DNA from: Piscirickettsiaceae bacterium
Lineage (GTDB): Bacteria > Pseudomonadota > Gammaproteobacteria > Nitrosococcales > Methylophagaceae
Assembly: GCA_030627065.1 (NCBI GenBank)
Contig: DAOUSV010000035.1
Location: 1-12,003, forward strand
Direction of reading: 5' to 3'
Length of the DNA stretch: 12,003 bases
The notes beneath the pieces are model-generated. The model made no database searches and was not told the origin of the DNA. It was given only the letters and a program-made list of their open reading frames with translations. Both the position numbers and the translations under genes were made by a program. Of this stretch, positions 5,900-12,003 are shown piece after piece. Positions within the stretch are counted from its first letter, which is position 1. The number at the start of each line of letters is the position of its first letter.

Positions 5900-6115
5900 A
5901 TGAATGTAAGTTTTACTGAAAAACAAGAAGTTTATATCGCTGCACAATTAGAAAGCGGTGACTTTCAAAATGCCAGTGAAGTTGTTCGTGATGCTCTAAG
6001 GATGCACCAATTTTATCGCCATAGAGTCATTGATGATCTTAGGGTTGAAATAGCTAAAGGCTGGGAGGGTGAAACAAGTGATCGCTCTGTTGAGGATATT
6101 GTTAAAGCTAAATAA
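5900..6115 (+). CDS. parD: ParD-family type II antitoxin (ribbon-helix-helix)
   Basis: A 71-residue ParD/CopG-like antitoxin. The N-terminus MNVSFTEKQEVYIAAQLESG and then FQNASEVVRDALR (about residues 22-34) are the ribbon-helix-helix DNA-binding region typical of ParD. The C-terminal half with RVEIAKGWEG and RSVEDIVKAK is the part that would wrap a ParE toxin. I chose ATG 5900 over the in-frame ATG at 5885 because it gives the family N-terminus and because the GAGGA ribosome binding site (5887-5891) lies between the two. The stop overlaps the parE start (TAATG), the normal coupling of antitoxin and toxin. The gene itself is intact although its toxin is interrupted. Confidence 0.9.
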   Translation: MNVSFTEKQEVYIAAQLESGDFQNASEVVRDALRMHQFYRHRVIDDLRVEIAKGWEGETSDRSVEDIVKAK

Positions 6116-6417
6116 TGACTAAATCCTATAAATTATCTCGTGAAGCAGATAAAGATATAGAAGCTATTTTTGATTACACCGAACTTGAATACGGTTTACA
6201 AAAAGCAGCATATTAGACAATACAATTAAGCACCATTTTTCATCAACTATCTCAAGATCCTGAATTAGGGCGGGCAAGCAATGAAATAAAAAATGGTTTA
6301 AGAAGTCTTGTGCAGAATAAGCACGTTATTTTTTATCGAGTCCTTAAAGATCATATTCGTATTGTTAGGGTTCTTCATGGTCGTTCTGATATCCCTAGTT
6401 TTCTGAATAAAAGTTAA
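6115..6417 (+). pseudogene. parE: ParE-family toxin, interrupted by an in-frame amber codon
   Basis: The frame that starts at the ATG overlapping the parD stop translates as MTKSYKLSREADKDIEAIFD then YTELEYGLQKAAY, a TAG at 6214-6216 (codon 34), and continues in the same frame for 66 codons. These include DPELGRASNEIKNGLRSL, HVIFYRVLKDHIRIVRVLHG and RSDIPSFL, to TAA at 6415. This is a full-length RelE/ParE-superfamily toxin (about 100 codons, with the typical R.....H.IFYR...D.I.I.RVLHGR end) broken by one nonsense codon. No frameshift is present, so one base change would restore it; TGG or CAG are plausible ancestors. Unless the amber is suppressed, the toxin is inactive and the antitoxin is an orphan. 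Confidence 0.85.
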
Positions 6418-6579
6418 TAGAGTTTGGTTACGTTTTTGACTACATACATTGTGTTTTATGATTGTTTATGAATTTTTAGATTGGCTTTATGGGTTCGTAG
6501 TTAGGCTGTAAATAAGGTGATAATTTAATTAAATCAACTGCTTGATGAAGATAGTTTGTGTGGTTTGAAGTTAGTAGGT

Positions 6580-6598
6580 GGGACATTTTTGGGGACAT
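6580..6598 (+). repeat. Paired GGGACAT direct repeats near tRNA-Arg
   Basis: GGGACAT occurs at 6580-6586 and again at 6592-6598, a 12-base period, about 65 bases from the tRNA-Arg 3' end. Short GGGACA-type direct repeats beside a tRNA attachment site resemble arm-type binding sites of tyrosine integrases. That reading rests on position and my recollection of island ends, not on a demonstrated match. The rest of 6418-6610 shows no gene. Confidence 0.4.
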
Positions 6599-6609
6599 CA
6601 AACTTTGGA

Positions 6610-6646
6610 TAAAAAAAAACAGCTACCGAATTAACGATAACTGTTT
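6610..6646 (-). terminator. Terminator of the tRNA-Ser/tRNA-Arg transcript
   Basis: On the minus strand, AAACAG (6646-6641) pairs with CTGTTT (6622-6617), with weaker inner pairing TTATC/GGTAG, and a run of Ts follows at 6616-6611. It lies about 18 bases after the tRNA-Arg CCA end. The hairpin resembles the one at 5588-5632 in structure and position. Confidence 0.8.
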
Positions 6647-6663
6647 GTTTTATACCAGGTATA

Positions 6664-6740
6664 TGGTGCGCCCGACACGATTCGAACGTGTGACCGCCTG
6701 GTTCGTAGCCAGGTACTCTATCCAGCTGAGCTACGGGCGC
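6664..6740 (-). tRNA. tRNA-Arg (anticodon ACG)
   Basis: A 77-base gene including an encoded CCA (6666-6664). The acceptor stem GCGCCCG/CGGGCGC pairs fully with discriminator A, the D-arm is standard, the anticodon stem is CCTGG/CCAGG with loop CTACGAA (anticodon ACG, read as ICG after editing), and the T-arm is ACACG-TTCGAAT-CGTGT. Its 3' half is the apparent integration target of the decayed element(s) between here and about 5640. It is co-oriented with tRNA-Ser and csrA, a conserved gammaproteobacterial cluster. Confidence 0.97.
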
Positions 6741-6792
6741 TTAATTTACTAATTATACAGTAATAAACAACCTACTGTGTAATTTTTTCTAA

Positions 6793-6882
6793 TGGCGGAG
6801 AGCGAGGGATTCGAACCCTCGATAGGAGTAAACCTATACGCCCTTAGCAGGGGCGCGCCTTCGGCCGCTCGGCCAGCTCTCC
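6793..6882 (-). tRNA. tRNA-Ser (anticodon GCT)
   Basis: A 90-base class II tRNA including encoded CCA (6795-6793). The acceptor GGAGAGC pairs with GCTCTCC, discriminator G is the serine type, the anticodon stem is CCCCT/AGGGG-like with loop CTGCTAA (anticodon GCT), the long variable arm is present, and the T-arm is GAGGG-TTCGAAT-CCCTC. It lies 52 bases upstream of tRNA-Arg with no terminator between, so the two are probably transcribed together, as in other csrA-serV-argV type clusters. Confidence 0.97.
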
Positions 6883-6896
6883 GTTTCAAGCCGACT

Positions 6897-6905
6897 ATTA
6901 TATCA
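6897..6905 (-). promoter_or_regulatory. Extended -10 promoter for tRNA-Ser/tRNA-Arg
   Basis: On the minus strand TGATATAAT (6905-6897) is a perfect TATAAT with the TGN extended -10 motif, 14 bases before the tRNA-Ser 5' end. A GC-rich discriminator (GTCGGC) follows, as expected for stringently controlled stable RNA genes. No good -35 is seen, which an extended -10 can tolerate. Confidence 0.65.
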
Positions 6906-6938
6906 GCTATAGTTTATTTGGCTAGTAAAAGTTTAACT

Positions 6939-7124
6939 TTATGCTACGTTTGTATCGTCTTTTTCAGCTTGGATACGATCGTAGATTTCTTCACGGTGAA
7001 CAGATACTTCTTTAGGGGCATCAATTCCAATTCTTACTTGGTTACCTTTTACACCAAGTACATTAATGACGACGTCATCACCAATAATAAGAGCTTCTCC
7101 AATACGACGAGTAAGTATTAGCAT
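6939..7124 (-). CDS. csrA: Carbon storage regulator CsrA (RsmA)
   Basis: A 61-residue RNA-binding global regulator that dimerises and binds GGA motifs in hairpin loops near ribosome binding sites, controlling carbon storage, motility and biofilm genes. The sequence is a standard CsrA: MLILTRRIGEALIIGDDVVI at the N-terminus with the RNA-contacting L4-T5-R6-R7, GNQVRIGIDAPKEV in the middle and VHREE (R44 in place) before the C-terminal helix. Start is certain: ATG with AAGGAG seven bases upstream. It has its own promoter (7288-7316) and a leader of about 157 bases with hairpins. The AAGGAG site contains AGGA, the core of CsrA targets, so autoregulation as in E. coli is plausible. Confidence 0.98.
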   Translation of the reverse strand: MLILTRRIGEALIIGDDVVINVLGVKGNQVRIGIDAPKEVSVHREEIYDRIQAEKDDTNVA

Positions 7125-7149
7125 TATTTTCTCCTTAGTTTTTATTGTC

Positions 7150-7191
7150 GATTACACGCAGAATAATAATTCTATTCCCTCGGATGTAATC
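7150..7191 (-). promoter_or_regulatory. Nested hairpin in the csrA leader
   Basis: GATTACA (7150-7156) and TGTAATC (7185-7191) are inverted copies enclosing a second inverted pair, AGAAT (7160-7164) and ATTCT (7169-7173). In the csrA message this would form a hairpin about 25 bases before the start codon, with GGA at its 5' foot (minus-strand GGATTACA). Such a structure could present a CsrA site, but that is inference. Confidence 0.45.
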
Positions 7192-7204
7192 CTATACCTT
7201 TTTT

Positions 7205-7220
7205 TTCAACATATGTTGAA
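7205..7220. repeat. Perfect 16-bp palindrome in the csrA leader
   Basis: TTCAACATATGTTGAA is its own reverse complement over all 16 bases. It lies between the csrA promoter and start codon. It could be an operator for a dimeric regulator or a 6-base hairpin with an ATAT loop. On the plus strand a short T run follows, but no plus-strand gene ends here, so a terminator role is unlikely. Confidence 0.55.
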
Positions 7221-7252
7221 TTTTTAATTAAGGCTATCTATATATACTTTTG

Positions 7253-7280
7253 ACTCACGAGGCTTGCACCCCTCGAAAGT
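7253..7280 (-). promoter_or_regulatory. Hairpin at the expected 5' end of the csrA message
   Basis: On the minus strand ACTTTCGAGG (7280-7271) pairs with CCTCGTGAGT (7262-7253) with one T-T mismatch and one G-T pair around an 8-base loop. It would begin within a base or two of the transcript start predicted from the promoter at 7288-7316. An alternative pairing, ACCCC with GGGGT just upstream, uses part of the same arm, so two exclusive folds are possible. A stabilising 5' hairpin or a switch are both possible. Confidence 0.45.
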
Positions 7281-7287
7281 GGGGGGT

Positions 7288-7316
7288 AGTATAATTGTAT
7301 TTTAGGAATATATCAA
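7288..7316 (-). promoter_or_regulatory. Sigma70-type promoter of csrA
   Basis: On the minus strand TTGATA (-35, 7316-7311), exactly 17 bases of spacer and TATACT (-10, 7293-7288). It lies 30 bases past the lysC stop and implies a csrA leader of about 157 bases. It fits the known pattern of csrA having its own promoter besides read-through from alaS/lysC. The 7317-7345 stretch between lysC and this promoter shows no terminator. Confidence 0.7.
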
Positions 7317-7345
7317 TATTATCATTTTCTAATATAGTGAGGTGG

Positions 7346-8566
7346 TTATTTTTCTTCTGAAAGTTCAAAGGCTTTATGTAAAGAACGAACGCCAAGTTCT
7401 AAGTATTTTTCATCCACAACGACTGAAATCTTAATTTCAGAGGTTGAGATCATTGATATATTTATTGATTCATTAGCAAGAGTTTCGAACATGGTGCTGG
7501 CGATACCTGCATGTGAGCGCATTCCGACACCAACGATTGAAATCTTAGCTATTTTTTCGTCACCAGATACTTCTCTTGCTTCTAGTTCTTCCGCTGTTTT
7601 TTGTAGTATTTGTAGTGAATCCTGATAATCATTACGATGAACAGTAAATGTAAAATCTGTTGTACCATCATGACCAGTATTTTGGATGATCATATCCACT
7701 TCAATATTTTGTTTGGCGATAGGGCCGAGAATCTTTGATGCGATGCCTGGATGATCTGGCACGCCAAGTATTGTTAGTTTAGCTTCGTCTCTATTAAAGG
7801 CGATTCCGGAGATAAGTGCTTGTTCCATTTTTGATTCCTCAGCCGTGATCAATGTGCCTCCACCTTCTTTGAAGGAGGAGAGTACACGTAACGGGACATT
7901 ATATTTGCTGGCAAATTCTACAGAGCGAATTTGTAATACTTTTGCGCCGAGACTTGCCATTTCTAACATTTCTTCGAATGTGATTCTATCTAAACGACGG
8001 GCATCTGCAACCACTCTAGGATCTGTGGTGTAAACGCCGTCAACATCAGTATAGATTTGGCATTCATCTGCTTTTAATGCGGCGGCAATAGCAACAGCGG
8101 TCGTATCTGAACCACCGCGGCCTAATGTTGTGATATTTCCCTGCTCATCACAACCTTGGAAACCCGCAACAACAACGATATGACCTTTTTCTAGATCAGA
8201 GCGTATTTTCTTGTCATCAATTTCCATGATGCGCGCTTTATTATGTGTATTGTCTGTTAGGATTCGAACTTGGCTACCAGTATAAGAAGTAGCGTGAATT
8301 CCGTGTTGCTCTAATGCCATACAGAGTAGGGCGATAGTAACTTGTTCACCTGTGGAGAGAAGTACATCGAGTTCTCGTCCGCGAGGTTTGTCATTAAGTT
8401 CATTTGCTAAAGCGAGTAGGCGATTGGTTTCACCACTCATTGCAGAAAGAACAACGACTAGGCTATCACCTTGCTGTTGGTGTTTAATCAGTTTTTTGGC
8501 AACTTCTTGAATGCGTTCAACGGTGCCGACGGATGTACCGCCATATTTTTGTACAATTAATGCCAT
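7346..8566 (-). CDS. lysC: Aspartokinase (monofunctional, ACT-regulated)
   Basis: A 406-residue aspartate kinase that makes 4-phospho-L-aspartate from aspartate and ATP, the first step towards lysine, threonine, methionine and diaminopimelate. Motifs: VQKYGGTSVG at 5-14 (nucleotide and aspartate site), SAMSGETN at 41-48, TTLGRGGSDTTA at 146-157, TDVDGVYTTDPR at 173-184. Two ACT-type regulatory segments follow, near 266-300 (LGVPDHPGIASKIL) and 343-390 (GVGMRSHAGIASTMF), implying feedback control by lysine and/or threonine. Length is typical of the roughly 410-residue proteobacterial and actinobacterial type. It starts 4 bases after the alaS stop, so the two are co-transcribed. An internal start with its own ribosome binding site at codon 247 may give a separate beta subunit. 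Confidence 0.96.
   Translation of the reverse strand: MALIVQKYGGTSVGTVERIQEVAKKLIKHQQQGDSLVVVLSAMSGETNRLLALANELNDKPRGRELDVLLSTGEQVTIALLCMALEQHGIHATSYTGSQVRILTDNTHNKARIMEIDDKKIRSDLEKGHIVVVAGFQGCDEQGNITTLGRGGSDTTAVAIAAALKADECQIYTDVDGVYTTDPRVVADARRLDRITFEEMLEMASLGAKVLQIRSVEFASKYNVPLRVLSSFKEGGGTLITAEESKMEQALISGIAFNRDEAKLTILGVPDHPGIASKILGPIAKQNIEVDMIIQNTGHDGTTDFTFTVHRNDYQDSLQILQKTAEELEAREVSGDEKIAKISIVGVGMRSHAGIASTMFETLANESINISMISTSEIKISVVVDEKYLELGVRSLHKAFELSEEK
7828..7840 (-). promoter_or_regulatory. Internal ribosome binding site and start for a LysC beta subunit
   Basis: On the minus strand GAGGA (7840-7836) lies 7 bases before an in-frame ATG (7828-7826, Met247). The product would be 160 residues starting MEQALISGIAF, i.e. 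just the two ACT domains. In Corynebacterium and Bacillus the aspartokinase beta subunit begins at the equivalent place, so this is a likely in-frame overlapping gene. The pattern is clear; its use here is inference. Confidence 0.6.
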
Positions 8567-8570
8567 TTAT

Positions 8571-11174
8571 TTAAGTTTCCAACTTAGATTGGATCCAGTC
8601 AGTAACTGAATCTAGCGCTGAATTAAGGTTTTCAGGCTGTGTGCCACCACCTTGAGCCATATCTGGTCGACCACCACCTTTGCCACCAACGAGTGCGGCA
8701 ATATGTGAGACTAAGTCTCCGGCACGAATTCTATCTGTAGCATCTTTGGTAACGCCTGCGATCAGGGTTATTTTATCGTCATCGACTGATGATAGAATAA
8801 TAGCCGCTGTACCGAGTTTGTTTTTAAGTTGATCAACCGTATCACGTAGGCTTTTAGTATCAGCACCTTCGAGTTGTGCTGCAATAACTTTAATACCAGA
8901 GATATCTTGAGCTGAACTTGCAATATCGCTACCAGCACTACTGGCTAATTTACTTTTAAGCGCTTCTAGCTCTTTTTCTAGTTGGCGAGTACGCTGTACT
9001 AACTGCGCCGCTTTCTCTTGCACATTATCAGGTGTTGCTTTGATTAATGTGGCTATTTCTTCTAAGCGAGATTGATTGCTATTAATATAGTTAAGCGCAC
9101 TTGCCGCTGTAAACGCTTCAATACGGCGAACACCAGAGGCGATACCCGCTTCAGATGTTATTTTTATAAGTCCAATATCACCGGTGCGATTAGCATGTGT
9201 GCCACCACAAAGTTCTGTTGAAAATTCACCCATACTCAGCACGCGAACATCTTCTTCGTATTTTTCACCAAATAAGGCCATTGCACCAGAGGCTTTGGCA
9301 GCATCTAAATCCATAATATTTGTTTCAATAGCGTGATTTAGTCGAATTTGCTGATTAACGAGTTGTTCAATATCGTGCAGTTGCTGTGTAGTTACAGGTT
9401 CAAAATGTGAAAAATCAAAACGTAAACGCTGAGCATTAACCAATGAGCCTTTTTGAGCTACATGATCGCCAAGGACTTGTTGTAATGCGGCGTGTAATAA
9501 GTGTGTTGCAGAATGGTTAAGTGCTGTTGCTGTGCGGCATTGTTCATCAATATGTGCAGTCACAGTATCGCCGACTTTAAATTCACCATTTTGGTTAAGA
9601 CCAATATGAGTAAAGACTTTGCCTTGTTTGCGGGTATCAGTCACATCAAAATTAGCAGTGTCGGTTGATATTTGTCCTAAATCACCCGCTTGACCACCAG
9701 ATTCAGCATAAAAAGGACTGTTATCTAATACGATAATACCTTGCTGACCTTGATGTAATTGGTCGACATGTTTACCATCAATTAAAATGCTAGTGATTGT
9801 TGCTTGATTCTTCGTTTTATCGTAACCACAGAATGATGTTTCACCTTCAATGCGGATTTGATCAGATAAACCACCGGCAAATTGACTGGCGCTACGGGCA
9901 CGAGTACGTTGCGCTTCCATTGCTCTTTCAAAACCTGCCACATCAAGTGTTAAATTACGTTCACGAGCAATATCGGCGGTTAGGTCGATTGGGAAACCAT
10001 ATGTATCGTAAAGAAGGAAGACTGTCTCACCTGGAATTTCTTTATCTGAGATACCATCAATGGCATGTTCAAGAATTTTTAAGCCATTATCTAAGGTATC
10101 TGCAAAGCGAGATTCTTCTTGTTTTAATGCGCGTTCAACTAATGGTTGTGCTTTGGCTAATTCTGGGAATGCTTCGCCCATTTCAGCAACTAAAGGTGTC
10201 ACTAATTTATAGAAGAAGTCTTCTTTAAGCCCTAATTTATGACCATGACGTATTGCGCGGCGGATAATGCGACGTAATACATAACCACGACCTTCATTTG
10301 ACGGTTGAACACCATCGGTAATCATAAATGCACATGAGCGAATATGATCTGCAATAACTCGTAGTGAGGTATGAGATGGATCTTTAGTACCAGATAAATC
10401 TTGTATCGCTTGGATTATGTTTTTGAAAATATCAATATCATAATTATTATGCACGCCTTGTAAAATGGCGGTTAGGCGTTCTAAGCCCATGCCGGTATCA
10501 ACTGAAGGCTTAGGCAGTGGTGTCATTGTGCCATCTGCAGCGCGGTCATATTGCATAAAAACTAAGTTCCAGATTTCGATATAACGATCGCCATCTTCTT
10601 CTAGTGTACCCGGTGGGCCGCCGGCAACATCTTCACCATGATCATAGAATATTTCAGAGCAAGGACCACATGGACCTGTATCTCCCATTGACCAGAAGTT
10701 ATCTTTAGCACCGATACGAGATAGGCGAGCAGGATCAACACCTATTTCATTAATCCAAATATCAGCCGCTTCATCATCTTCATCAAAAACAGTGATCCAC
10801 AATTTTTCAGCGGGTAGGGCAAGTGTTTCCGTTAAGAACTCCCAAGCATATTGGATTGCTTCACGTTTAAAATAGTCACCAAAACTAAAGTTACCCAACA
10901 TTTCAAAGAAAGTATGGTGGCGAGCAGTGTAGCCGACATTTTCAAGATCATTATGCTTGCCGCCTGCACGAACGCAACGTTGAGTTGAAACCGCGCTACT
11001 GTATTTACGAACTTCTTGTCCTAGAAACAATTCTTTAAATTGCACCATGCCAGCATTAACAAACAGCAATGTTGGATCATTAGCAGGAATTAATGGACTA
11101 CTTTGTACAATTTCATGGCCTTTTTCTTGGAAAAACTCCAGAAATAAATTTCGTATATCTGCACTACTTTTCAT
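8571..11174 (-). CDS. alaS: Alanyl-tRNA synthetase
   Basis: An 867-residue AlaRS that charges tRNA-Ala and also the tmRNA found at 3375-3731. Domains in order: class II catalytic core from the N-terminus to about 240, with DPTLLFVNAGMVQFK and RHHTFFEMLGNFSFGDYFK; tRNA-recognition region to about 450; editing domain with the zinc-binding HSATH (H554, H558) and CGGTH (C656, H660) residues in place; and a C-terminal oligomerisation/C-Ala domain ending in the GGKGGGRPDMAQGGG segment. Length is close to E. coli (876). I chose ATG 11174 (MKSSADIRNLFLEFFQEKGH) over the in-frame GTG at 11189 because it matches the family N-terminus. It overlaps recX by 11 bases and is followed 4 bases later by lysC. 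Confidence 0.97.
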   Translation of the reverse strand: MKSSADIRNLFLEFFQEKGHEIVQSSPLIPANDPTLLFVNAGMVQFKELFLGQEVRKYSSAVSTQRCVRAGGKHNDLENVGYTARHHTFFEMLGNFSFGDYFKREAIQYAWEFLTETLALPAEKLWITVFDEDDEAADIWINEIGVDPARLSRIGAKDNFWSMGDTGPCGPCSEIFYDHGEDVAGGPPGTLEEDGDRYIEIWNLVFMQYDRAADGTMTPLPKPSVDTGMGLERLTAILQGVHNNYDIDIFKNIIQAIQDLSGTKDPSHTSLRVIADHIRSCAFMITDGVQPSNEGRGYVLRRIIRRAIRHGHKLGLKEDFFYKLVTPLVAEMGEAFPELAKAQPLVERALKQEESRFADTLDNGLKILEHAIDGISDKEIPGETVFLLYDTYGFPIDLTADIARERNLTLDVAGFERAMEAQRTRARSASQFAGGLSDQIRIEGETSFCGYDKTKNQATITSILIDGKHVDQLHQGQQGIIVLDNSPFYAESGGQAGDLGQISTDTANFDVTDTRKQGKVFTHIGLNQNGEFKVGDTVTAHIDEQCRTATALNHSATHLLHAALQQVLGDHVAQKGSLVNAQRLRFDFSHFEPVTTQQLHDIEQLVNQQIRLNHAIETNIMDLDAAKASGAMALFGEKYEEDVRVLSMGEFSTELCGGTHANRTGDIGLIKITSEAGIASGVRRIEAFTAASALNYINSNQSRLEEIATLIKATPDNVQEKAAQLVQRTRQLEKELEALKSKLASSAGSDIASSAQDISGIKVIAAQLEGADTKSLRDTVDQLKNKLGTAAIILSSVDDDKITLIAGVTKDATDRIRAGDLVSHIAALVGGKGGGRPDMAQGGGTQPENLNSALDSVTDWIQSKLET

Positions 11175-11607
11175 ATTGAAAACTTTCACTTATTTGTTCA
11201 TGAGTAAAGCCACGTTGCTGTAAAAAACGTTGCTGTTTGGCACGTTCTTTAAGATCATCGGGGCTTTGTTCGCCAAAGCGTTTACATCGCTGTGTTACTG
11301 CGTGCAAAAACCAATCTATATTTTCTTCATTAAAGGCGTTATTGATAATGTCATCAGCAACACCACGTTGTTTCAATTCATGTCTAATCTTCATGCCGCC
11401 AAAGCCACGTTGTGAGCGATAATGCAGATAATTCTCTGCAAATCGTTGATCACTTTGTAAGTCTTGCATTGTTAGTCTATCGAGAACATTGAGGATGTCA
11501 TCGAGTTCAAACTCTGCGGCACGTAACTTTGTTATTAGCTCGTGGACACTGTGTTCTCGTCGTGCCAAGAAATTCATCGCTCTTTCACGGAGCGATTGTT
11601 TTTTCAC
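11164..11607 (-). CDS. recX: RecX, regulator of RecA
   Basis: A 147-residue RecX, which binds inside the RecA filament groove and limits filament growth and recombinase activity. The family look is clear: basic helical protein with RERAMNFLARREHSVHEL at the N-terminus, DQRFAENYLHYRSQRGFGGMKIR (about 53-75; residues given in family terms 'RFAE.y...R...G.G...I'), ELKQRGV, and C-terminal FLQQRGFTHEQI. It starts with GTG at 11607, which shares its first G with the TAG of recA (TAGTG), so translation is coupled to recA; no separate strong ribosome binding site is seen. The 3' end overlaps alaS by 11 bases. Length is within the family range (about 150-166). Confidence 0.93.
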   Translation of the reverse strand: MKKQSLRERAMNFLARREHSVHELITKLRAAEFELDDILNVLDRLTMQDLQSDQRFAENYLHYRSQRGFGGMKIRHELKQRGVADDIINNAFNEENIDWFLHAVTQRCKRFGEQSPDDLKERAKQQRFLQQRGFTHEQISESFQYEK

Positions 11608-12003
11608 TATTTAGCGTCGTCTTTATCAGCTGCTGTTTCTTTTTTTGCTGGAGTATCATCATTTTTCGGTAATAAAATAGCTCTGATTTTAGCTTCAATT
11701 TCATCGGCCATTTCAGGATGCTCTTTTAGATAAGTACGCACATTATCTTTACCTTGTCCGATACGAGTTCCATTGTAGCTATACCAAGCGCCGGCTTTTT
11801 CAACGATATCATTATCCACACCTAAGCTAACTAACTCACCTTCATGCGAAATACCTTCACCATAAAGAATATCAAAGACGGCTTGTTTAAATGGGGAGGC
11901 AACTTTATTTTTAACTACTTTAACGCGGGTTTCATTACCTAATATTTCATCGCCTTTTTGATTGCGCCAATACGACGAATATCAAGACGAACAGAAGCGT
12001 AAA
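11607..12003 (-). CDS. recA: RecA recombinase, C-terminal part, with an apparent frameshift
   Basis: The last about 130 codons of recA, the ATP-dependent strand-exchange protein and SOS co-protease; the 5' part is beyond the window end. From 12001 the minus strand reads YASVRLDIRRIGAIKK, then hits TAG at 11941-11939. In the next frame it continues as GDEILGNETRVKVVKNKVAS, then FKQAVFDILYGEGIS, the KAGAWYSYNGTRIGQGKDN block and an acidic-basic tail to the TAG at 11609. The two halves join perfectly to the family sequence if one base is added at the A5 run followed by GG (plus-strand CC-TTTTT, 11953-11959). As written, the protein would lose its C-terminal domain. A homopolymer sequencing error is the more likely reason given how conserved and useful recA is, but a real mutation cannot be excluded. 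recX follows, overlapping by one base. Confidence 0.92.

Noticed and set aside
6500..6506. GTTAGGC resembling an integron attC core
   Set aside because: No matching inverse core or attC-like folding was found nearby, so chance occurrence is the simplest explanation.
6792..7121. Plus-strand open frame across tRNA-Ser and csrA
   Set aside because: It runs through a tRNA gene and antisense to csrA; similar spurious proteins are common over tRNA genes.
7253..7287. Lysine riboswitch, suggested by closeness to lysC
   Set aside because: The structure lies downstream of lysC and upstream of csrA, and lacks the long five-helix architecture of that riboswitch.
9797..10228. Plus-strand open frame of 143 codons inside alaS
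   Set aside because: It is the complement of highly conserved alaS coding sequence; the composition is a shadow of the real gene.
11175..11189. GTG at 11189 as the alaS start
   Set aside because: It adds five residues not found in AlaS proteins; the ATG at 11174 matches the family N-terminus.

Overview
The window looks like a chromosomal segment of an AT-rich gammaproteobacterium. Two conserved blocks support this: recA-recX-alaS-lysC-csrA-tRNA-Ser-tRNA-Arg (in this order on the minus strand, the Pseudomonas-type arrangement with lysC between alaS and csrA) and smpB divergent from ratA-rnfH, next to ssrA (tmRNA). A Thiotrichales/Methylophaga-like source is my guess from protein style and base composition, not something the sequence proves.

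Layout. At 1-264 is the 3' end of a DUF455 ferritin-like gene (plus strand), converging with a minus-strand run: NSS-family sodium symporter, ratA, rnfH and a small unknown membrane protein (2689 down to 266). smpB (2762-3241) is divergent from the symporter, and ssrA follows at 3375-3731 with a strong terminator. A DUF1415 gene (3785-4321, minus) closes this conserved part. SmpB and tmRNA together form the ribosome-rescue system.

From about 4.38 to 6.66 kb is an accessory zone of decayed DNA. It holds a peroxiredoxin pseudogene with at least five frame changes (4590-5103), an apparently intact small zinc-ribbon membrane protein (5175-5417), the C-terminal wreck of a tyrosine integrase (5433-5613), a degenerate 3' fragment of tRNA-Arg in the same orientation as the real one (5643-5693), and a parD-parE toxin-antitoxin pair whose toxin has an in-frame amber codon (5900-6417). 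Short GGGACAT direct repeats lie beside the intact tRNA-Arg. Together these read as the scars of one or two tandem elements that integrated at the 3' end of tRNA-Arg.

From 6.66 kb to the end the minus strand carries housekeeping genes: tRNA-Arg(ACG), tRNA-Ser(GCT), csrA with a structured leader and its own promoter, lysC with an internal ribosome binding site for a probable beta subunit, alaS, recX and the 3' part of recA. recX overlaps recA by 1 base and alaS overlaps recX by 11 bases, so recA-recX-alaS-lysC is probably one transcription unit. recA carries an apparent one-base deletion at an A5 run (around 11953-11959) that breaks its frame. This is either a sequencing error or a real mutation.

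No CRISPR array, complete insertion sequence or replication origin is visible.
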